A stretch of DNA of 64,000 nt. Source: Acidimicrobiia bacterium. GTDB taxonomy: Bacteria > Actinomycetota > Acidimicrobiia > Spongiisociales > Spongiisociaceae. The stretch covers positions 1-64,000 of the forward strand of contig JAJEIM010000009.1 of NCBI GenBank assembly GCA_022827785.1, read 5' to 3'. Position 1 is the stretch's first letter, and each line of letters starts with the position of its first letter. Under the pieces are notes generated by a model. The model had not been told where the DNA came from. It was given only the letters and a program-made list of their open reading frames with translations, and ran no database searches. The translations under genes and the position numbers were made by a program. This document shows, in pieces, positions 58,532-64,000 of this stretch.

Positions 58532-61351
58532 ATGACCAGAGACAAGCTCATCGTTCGCGGAGCACGCGAGCACAACCTCCAGGACATCTCCGTCGAGCTT
58601 CCCCGCGAGAGGTTCATCGTCTTCACCGGCCTGTCAGGATCGGGGAAGTCCAGCCTGGCGTTCGACACCATCTACGCGGAGGGCCAGCGCCGCTACGTGG
58701 AAAGCCTGTCCGCCTACGCCCGCCAGTTCCTGGGACAGATGGACAAGCCCGATGTGGACTTCATCGAGGGCCTGTCACCCGCCATCTCGATCGACCAGAA
58801 GACCGCCAGCCGGAATCCCCGTTCCACGGTCGGCACCGTCACCGAGATCCATGACTACCTCCGCCTCCTTTACGCCCGCGTCGGGAAGCCCCACTGTCCC
58901 CGCTGCGGGAAGGTGGTGGCGCGCCAGACTCCCCAGCAGATCGTCGACCGGATAGCCGAGTTCGAGGAGGGCACCCGCTTCCAGGTACTGGCGCCCATCG
59001 TCCGTGGCCGGAAGGGGGAGTACGAGGAGCTGTTCCGGGACCTGTCCCGCCAGGGGTTCAGCCGGGCCCGTGTGGACGGTGAGATCATGGACCTGGCTGA
59101 GTCCATCCGTCTCGACCGCTATTACACACACACCATCGAGGTAGTGGTCGACCGGCTGGTGGCGGGCCGGGGCGATTTCCGGCGCCTCACCGACTCTCTG
59201 GAAACCGCCCTGGGCCTGACCGGTGGCACGGCGGTGGTCGACGTCATCGACGGGTCCGAGCTGACCTTCAGCCAGCATCTCTCCTGTGACAGCTGCGGCA
59301 TATCGTTCGACCAGTTGGAGCCCCGGTCGTTCTCCTTCAACAGCCCATACGGCGCCTGCGAGGCCTGCTCCGGCATCGGCACCAGGTTCGAGGTGGATCC
59401 CCGCCTGGTCGTCCCGGATGATGAGCTCTCCATAGCGGATGGCGCGCTCGCCCCATGGGCTACGAACAGCAACCGCTATTACCAGCATCTCCTCAACGGC
59501 CTGGCCCGGACGCTTGGCTTCGATGTCGACGCCCGGTTCTGCGACCTGGACATCGAGCACCAGCAGGCGGTGCTGCACGGCACCGGAGACCTCCGGGTCC
59601 AGGTGTCCTTCACCAACCGGTTCGGCCGGCGGCGACGCTACCGGGCCAAGTACGAGGGCGTGATCCCCGTGCTGCGCAGGCGGCACGAGCAGACCGAGTC
59701 GGATCATGCCCGGTCGGTGTACGAGGAGTACATGCGCCAGGTGCCCTGCCCGACCTGCTCCGGCGCCCGCCTCAACCGGGTCTCGCTGGCAGTCACGGTG
59801 GGGGGGCTGAACATCTTCGAGATGTGCGACCGTTCGATCCGGGCCACGCTCGAGGCGCTCGAACAACTCGAGCTCAACGACCGGGACACGACCATCGCCG
59901 GTCCGGTGTTGAAGGAGATCCACGAGCGCCTCAGCTTCCTCCTCGATGTGGGCCTCGAGTACCTGACCCTCTACCGCGGCGCCGCCACCCTTTCCGGAGG
60001 GGAGGCGCAGCGCATCCGCCTCGCAACGCAGATCGGCTCGGGACTGGTCGGTGTTCTATACGTGCTCGACGAGCCGTCGATCGGCCTTCACCAGCGGGAT
60101 AACCGGCGGCTGCTCGAAACACTGCTCCGGCTCCGTGATCTCGGTAACACGCTGATCGTGGTCGAGCACGACGAGGAGACCATCCGGACCGCCGATCACG
60201 TGGTCGACCTGGGCCCGGGAGCGGGCGAGCGAGGCGGGCACGTGGTGGCCGAGGGGGACCTGACGAACCTTCTGGCCGAGCCGGAATCGCTGACGGGCGC
60301 CTATCTGGCAGGGCGCCGGCACATCCCCACACCCGAGCAGCGTCGCAACGGCGACGGGCGGTCGCTCAAGGTGGTCGGGGCCGCCGAGAACAACCTGCGC
60401 AACCTCGACGTGGAGTTCCCTCTGGGGAAGCTGATTGCCGTCACGGGGGTATCCGGCAGCGGCAAGTCCTCCCTTGTACAGGAGATCCTGTCGAAGGGCC
60501 TCCACAGCCGCCTGTACCGCTCGCGGGCCGTTCCCGGACGCCATCGCCGCATCGTCGGGGTCGAACACCTCGACAAGGTGATCAACATCGACCAGTCGCC
60601 GATCGGCCGCACGCCGCGGTCGAACGCCGCCACATACACGAAGGTATTCGACCGGATCCGCAAGCTGTTCTCCTCCACGCCGGAGGCCCGGGCCCGCGGC
60701 TACCTGCCGGGGCGCTTCTCGTTCAACGTCAAAGGTGGGCGCTGCGAGGCTTGCCGGGGAGACGGCAATATCAGGATCGAGATGCACTTCCTGCCGGATG
60801 TCTACGTGATGTGCGAGATCTGCGAGGGCCGGCGCTACAACCGGGACACCCTCCAGGTGCTGTGGAAGGGCCGGTCGATCGCTGACGTGCTGAATATGCC
60901 CGCCGAGGAAGCCCTCTCGTTCTTCGAAGCGCAGCCCCCGATCGCCCGTATCGTCCAGACCATCTGCGATGTCGGTCTCGGTTACATCCGCCTCGGCCAG
61001 CCGGCCCCCACCCTCTCGGGCGGGGAGGCCCAACGGGTGAAGCTGGCATCCGAGCTCGGCAAGCGGGCCACCGGCAACACCTTCTACATCCTCGACGAGC
61101 CCACCACCGGACTCCACTTCGAGGACACGCGCAAACTTCTGGAGGTGCTCCACCGCCTCGTGGACACAGGCAACACGGTGGTGGTGATCGAGCACAACCT
61201 GGACGTGGTGCGCTCCGCCGACTGGATCATCGACCTCGGCCCGGAGGGGGGAGATGAGGGCGGAAGGATCGTAGCGTCAGGCACCCCCGAGCAGGTGGCA
61301 GCCGTGCCCGAGTCCTACACCGGCAAGTTCCTCCGCGACGTACTCGCGTAA
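58532..61351 (+). CDS. uvrA: Excinuclease ABC subunit A
   Basis: 939 residues from ATG 58532 ([19 protein letters not shown], the normal UvrA start); GTG 58511 in frame would add seven. Two ABC ATPase modules: Walker [14 protein letters not shown] and [13 protein letters not shown], signatures [15 protein letters not shown] and [15 protein letters not shown]. Zinc modules use CDSCG/CEACSG and [15 protein letters not shown]. It scans DNA for damage and loads UvrB. It lies 109 bp after uvrB on the same strand. Confidence 0.96.
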   Translation: MTRDKLIVRGAREHNLQDISVELPRERFIVFTGLSGSGKSSLAFDTIYAEGQRRYVESLSAYARQFLGQMDKPDVDFIEGLSPAISIDQKTASRNPRSTVGTVTEIHDYLRLLYARVGKPHCPRCGKVVARQTPQQIVDRIAEFEEGTRFQVLAPIVRGRKGEYEELFRDLSRQGFSRARVDGEIMDLAESIRLDRYYTHTIEVVVDRLVAGRGDFRRLTDSLETALGLTGGTAVVDVIDGSELTFSQHLSCDSCGISFDQLEPRSFSFNSPYGACEACSGIGTRFEVDPRLVVPDDELSIADGALAPWATNSNRYYQHLLNGLARTLGFDVDARFCDLDIEHQQAVLHGTGDLRVQVSFTNRFGRRRRYRAKYEGVIPVLRRRHEQTESDHARSVYEEYMRQVPCPTCSGARLNRVSLAVTVGGLNIFEMCDRSIRATLEALEQLELNDRDTTIAGPVLKEIHERLSFLLDVGLEYLTLYRGAATLSGGEAQRIRLATQIGSGLVGVLYVLDEPSIGLHQRDNRRLLETLLRLRDLGNTLIVVEHDEETIRTADHVVDLGPGAGERGGHVVAEGDLTNLLAEPESLTGAYLAGRRHIPTPEQRRNGDGRSLKVVGAAENNLRNLDVEFPLGKLIAVTGVSGSGKSSLVQEILSKGLHSRLYRSRAVPGRHRRIVGVEHLDKVINIDQSPIGRTPRSNAATYTKVFDRIRKLFSSTPEARARGYLPGRFSFNVKGGRCEACRGDGNIRIEMHFLPDVYVMCEICEGRRYNRDTLQVLWKGRSIADVLNMPAEEALSFFEAQPPIARIVQTICDVGLGYIRLGQPAPTLSGGEAQRVKLASELGKRATGNTFYILDEPTTGLHFEDTRKLLEVLHRLVDTGNTVVVIEHNLDVVRSADWIIDLGPEGGDEGGRIVASGTPEQVAAVPESYTGKFLRDVLA

Positions 61352-61392
61352 GGGCCGGGGCCTCCGAGCGACCAGCTTGAAGAGGCGGTCTC

Positions 61393-61422
61393 CTGACTTA
61401 GTCCGTGAACTTAGGCTATAGT
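61393..61422 (+). promoter_or_regulatory. Putative promoter of the Phd/VapC module
   Basis: CTGACT (61393-61398), 18 bases, then TATAGT (61417-61422), a near-consensus -10. The antitoxin ATG is 28 bp downstream, with AGGAG between them. Confidence 0.5.
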
Positions 61423-61449
61423 GACGGCCATGTGAGAGGAGCATTTCGT

Positions 61450-61686
61450 ATGGCCGTGACCGTGAACGTACATCAGGCCAAGACACACCTGTCAAGGTTG
61501 CTGGATCGCGCCCATGCCGGGGAGGAGATCATCCTCGCCAAGGCAGGCAAGCCCTATGCCGTGCTGGGACCCCTGCCTCCATCCGATGCGGGCCGCCGCC
61601 CCGGCCGGCTGGCCGACCAGACGGTCGGTCCGGAGATACTCCTGCCCCTGCCGTCCGCCGAACTCGATGCCTGGGAGGGGAGATGA
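61450..61686 (+). CDS. Antitoxin of the Phd/YefM family
   Basis: 78 residues. The N-terminal MAVTVNVHQAKTHLSRLL and the phrase GEEIILAKAGKPYAVL match the Phd/YefM DNA-binding fold that occurs with VapC toxins. Start ATG 61450, 9 bp after AGGAG. Such antitoxins bind the toxin through the C terminus and repress their own promoter; the putative promoter lies just upstream. Its stop overlaps the toxin start. Confidence 0.85.
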   Translation: MAVTVNVHQAKTHLSRLLDRAHAGEEIILAKAGKPYAVLGPLPPSDAGRRPGRLADQTVGPEILLPLPSAELDAWEGR

Positions 61687-62072
61687 TGCGGCTACTGCTC
61701 GACACGCATGCCTTGTTGTGGTGGTGGACCGACAACCCCGGCCTCTCGGCGCTGGCCCGAAATTCCATTGCCGATGGGACATCCGAGGTATACGTGAGCG
61801 CGGCGAACGCTTGGGAAATCTCTACCTTAAGACGGCTGGGGCGCCTGGATCATGCACCCGACGCCTCCCGTCGCTTCAATGAGTTGGTCGCGGCCGATGA
61901 GTTTCGCCATCTGGCCATCACTTACACACACTGTCTTCGCGCCGGTGCCTACGCGGCGGAGCATCGTGATCCCTTCGACCGGATGCTGGCCGCCCAGAGC
62001 GAGATGGAGTCACTCACCCTCGTGACCAGGGACCGTGCGTTCGGACAATTCGGAACCACCGTTATCTGGTAA
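61683..62072 (+). CDS. PIN-domain toxin of the VapC family
   Basis: 129 residues. The PIN acidic residues are all present: D7 (LLLDTHALLWW), E45 (NAWEIS), D96 and D99 (RDPFDRMLAAQ) and D117 (TRDRAF). VapC proteins are Mg-dependent RNases that often cut tRNA or rRNA. The active site is intact, so the toxin should be functional. Overlap with the antitoxin (ATGA) fits a single toxin-antitoxin module. Confidence 0.88.
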   Translation: MMRLLLDTHALLWWWTDNPGLSALARNSIADGTSEVYVSAANAWEISTLRRLGRLDHAPDASRRFNELVAADEFRHLAITYTHCLRAGAYAAEHRDPFDRMLAAQSEMESLTLVTRDRAFGQFGTTVIW

Positions 62073-62142
62073 GAACCGTGGGAATCGCCGCTTCGGCAAT
62101 GGCAGCGATCGCCTTTGCCGGGCCCGCCGGCGATGAGAATGG

Positions 62143-62900
62143 ATGGCCGTGAGCACGCCAGGAAGACATGAGCACGCAGACGATTGGGGCGACCTGACCG
62201 GCTGGTGGCTTGCCGAGGCCGATGACCCCGCCTACCGGGAGGAGGTGGTTCCGCTTTCCTCGAAGTGTTCCGGCCGCGGAGCGGGCACGTGTTCCTGGAT
62301 CTGGGTTGCGGGGACGGGCGCATCGGTGAGATGGTGGCGGCCCGGGGGGTCAGCGTGGTCGGTGTGGACGTCAATGTCCGGCTGGCCCGTATGGCGGCCG
62401 GTCGCCATCCGGTGTTCGTCAAGCGGCTACCCGATCTGGCCTGTGTCCGCGACGAGGTGGTGGATGGCGCCTACGCCGTCCTCGCGCTGGAGCACTTCGA
62501 AGGCTCAAAGTGCTTCTTCACCGAGACCGCCCGGGTCACTCGCTCCGGCGGATCGTTGACGATCGTCATCAACCATCCGGTCTACACGGCTCCGCGGTCC
62601 GGGCCCGTGATCGACCAGACCGACGGCGAGTTGCTTTGGCGGTTCGGCCGTTACCTGAGCCCGGGAACCAGTTTCGAGCCCGCCGGCCACCAGGCTGTCG
62701 AGTTCCGGCACCGGCCCGTCGGGGCGCTGCTCACGGCCGCAGCCGGCGCCGGGTGGCATCTGGAGGAAGTCCGCGAGCGGGGCATGGGTCCGGAGGCCGC
62801 CGCCCGCGACGACCTGGCAGCCCGGCACGGCGACATCCCCCATCTGATGGCCATCCGGTGGCGCCGACGTAGCAGACCCGGCCCCTCGCCTGAGCGATGA
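62143..62900 (+). pseudogene. Class I SAM-dependent methyltransferase with a one-base frameshift
   Basis: The N-terminal part reads from ATG 62143 (DDWGDLTGWWLAEADDPAYR...EVVPL) and then leaves the coding frame. The rest continues in the -1 frame from about 62256 (FLEVFRPRSGHVFLDLGCGDGRI...) to TGA 62900. The break is at the short T-run 62255-62257 (CCGCTTTCC), where one extra T would restore the frame. The SAM motif LDLGCGDG is intact, followed by VVGVDVN and SLTIVINHP. The cause could be a real loss of function, a sequencing error or -1 slippage. Its substrate is unknown. The 3' end lies in a strong hairpin. Confidence 0.78.
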
Positions 62901-62911
62901 GGGCCGGGTCT
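62874..62911. terminator. Bidirectional terminator between the methyltransferase and proX
   Basis: AGACCCGGCCC (62874-62884) and GGGCCGGGTCT (62901-62911) form a perfect 11-bp stem. TC/GA can add two pairs past one bulged C, around an 11-base loop that contains the methyltransferase stop region. It lies at the convergent ends of the two genes. The T-run is weak (GGTTGT). Confidence 0.65.
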
Positions 62912-62942
62912 GGTTGTCCGATGTTCGACTTGGGCGTACGGA

Positions 62943-63881
62943 TCAGCCTGCCGCTCGGGCTGTAGACAGCCAGCTGTCAACCTTGTCTCGGTTGGCAGCA
63001 ATCCAAGCCTCCGCGTCGGCCTCGATGTCGGCGTCGGTGTATTCCCCCGCGGCCATCTTGGCGTTCTGAGCCTTGATGTCACCGATGGGGATCACGACCG
63101 ACTCGAGGAGACTCCGGATGTCGGGGTTTCGATCCAGGAAGTTGGTGTTGGCCACCGCTCGAATGTCGCTGACGTTCAACTCCACCCAAACGGTATTCTC
63201 GCCCGGCACCAGGACAGCGTCCGTCCAGTTCGGCGTCCAGGCATAGAACAGCGCCGGCTGACCGGCATTTACCTTATCCACAGCGCCTCGGACCAAGCCC
63301 TCGTAGTTGCCGGAGATTTGCTCCACGCCGGAGCCCCAGCTCTCATTGGCGATCTGAGCATCAATGCGGAGCCAGCAGCCCCATCCGCCGTTGCAACCGA
63401 TCAGGTCTGCCTTGCCGTCGCCGTCGTCGTCGAAGACGCCGGCATTGGCGGCCACACCGTCCATGGAGGAGATTCCCAGCCGATCGGCTGTGGCCTTGTC
63501 GACCGCCAAACCCTCCGCGGCTCCGTCGAGCACCTGCCAGCCTACCGGTTCGATGGGCAACTCCACAGACTGGCCGGTGACGTTCTCCCCTTCCAAGTAG
63601 ACGTCATGGAGGGGGAACCAGCCATTGGCCCACAGGTCGTACTGACCCGCAGCCAGGGCGGGATAGAACGAGTTGGGGCTCAGTTCGGCGCCTGCCGGAT
63701 CGGTGACCTCGTGTCCGAGCTCAGCGATCAGCTGAGCGTAGATGGCAGCCTGCATGTAGCCGGAACTCCAGTTGGCCCGGGCGATCGCCACGGGGCCTTC
63801 CTCTTCTTGGACAGCGCAGGCCGAAAGCACGAGCACCGACGCCGCGATAGCGGCGATCAGTTTGCTCGATCTCTTGATCAC
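62943..63881 (-). CDS. proX: Glycine betaine/proline ABC transporter substrate-binding lipoprotein
   Basis: 312 residues. Signal peptide with lipobox LVLSAC (lipidated C22), then an OpuAC-type binding domain (VAIARANWSSGYMQAAIYAQLIAE; FYPALAAGQYDLWANGWFP; PALFYAWTPNWTDAVL). Aromatic residues in these segments normally form the cage around the quaternary amine. A segment with alternating Asp (DDDGDGKAD, 151-159) resembles a calcium-binding loop and is followed by a Cys pair (C163, C169). GTG start 63881 with AGGAGG upstream; the start overlaps the stop of the upstream gene. Osmoprotectant uptake is the likely role. Confidence 0.87.
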   Translation of the reverse strand: MIKRSSKLIAAIAASVLVLSACAVQEEEGPVAIARANWSSGYMQAAIYAQLIAELGHEVTDPAGAELSPNSFYPALAAGQYDLWANGWFPLHDVYLEGENVTGQSVELPIEPVGWQVLDGAAEGLAVDKATADRLGISSMDGVAANAGVFDDDGDGKADLIGCNGGWGCWLRIDAQIANESWGSGVEQISGNYEGLVRGAVDKVNAGQPALFYAWTPNWTDAVLVPGENTVWVELNVSDIRAVANTNFLDRNPDIRSLLESVVIPIGDIKAQNAKMAAGEYTDADIEADAEAWIAANRDKVDSWLSTARAAG

Positions 63882-64000
63882 TTTTCACCTCCTTGTCCCA
63901 GCCGCTCGATCAAGCCGCTGTGCTGGGCCTGGAAGATGGCCTCGTCGTAATGGCTCTCCAGGAGGTCGAGCTCTTCGTCGAAGGCCTTCTTCAGGCTCCA
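63878..64000 (-). CDS. C-terminal end of the gene upstream of proX (runs off the right edge)
   Basis: The last 40 codons are read from the right edge (WSLKKAFDEELDLLESHYDE...LGQGGEK) and end in a TGA that overlaps the GTG start of proX. The charged helical tail does not identify the protein. By position it could be the permease or ATPase of the same transporter, but that is only inference. Confidence 0.55.
   Translation of the reverse strand, partial: WSLKKAFDEELDLLESHYDEAIFQAQHSGLIERLGQGGEK

Overview
The window is high-GC DNA packed with genes, with many GTG and TTG starts and frequent 4-bp ATGA overlaps. The gene content is actinobacterial: an InhA-type FabI, HrcA with a DnaJ whose Gly/Phe region is short, an initiator tRNA without an encoded CCA, a SufC/SufS/SufU set and SLH/Excalibur surface proteins. 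My best guess is a lineage near Acidimicrobiia, inferred from gene content and order only, since no marker search was possible. No integrase, insertion sequence, phage gene or CRISPR array was seen.

Left part (1-28 kb): the 3' end of leuS converges with a Kef-type antiporter. A minus-strand block then encodes an ABC exporter (ATPase and permease) with an amidohydrolase between its parts. The plus strand follows with a modified version of a common core order: comEA-comEC-(pteridine-reductase-like SDR)-holA, divergent rpsT, hrcA-dnaJ, phoH-pgpH-ybeY-CNNM transporter, era, fumC. lepA, hemW and rsmE, which often sit in this string, are absent here, and lepA lies at 48-50 kb. sufC-sufS-sufU form a short minus-strand operon without sufB or sufD. 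A beta-propeller lipoprotein with a structured leader region and three tiny coupled genes (membrane protein, double zinc ribbon, 75-aa protein) follow.

Middle (28-42 kb): lpdA, a 2-oxoacid dehydrogenase E2 gene and a single-frame LipB-LipA fusion make a compact lipoate module holding the lipoyl acceptor, the enzyme that reoxidises it and both enzymes that build the cofactor. acs, fabI, ccdA, a secreted SLH-HNH-Excalibur protein, an aminohydrolase, tRNA-fMet, a nitroreductase pair and a secreted B-lectin/L,D-transpeptidase follow.

Right part (42-64 kb): a trp cluster (possible 11-codon leader with two Trp codons, trpE, ygfZ, trpC, trpF, trpB, trpA) lacks trpD and trpG. It is followed by lepA on the other strand, tRNA-Leu(CAA), polA, rpsA, coaE, a convergent ureohydrolase gene, uvrB, uvrA, a Phd/VapC-type toxin-antitoxin pair, a methyltransferase broken by a one-base frameshift, and proX with the tail of an upstream gene.

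The most notable items are the LipB-LipA fusion, a PgpH-like phosphodiesterase carrying an SdrD-B-like domain in its extracellular part, the SLH-HNH-Excalibur protein, the lectin/L,D-transpeptidase with an altered active-site motif, and the possible trp leader peptide.
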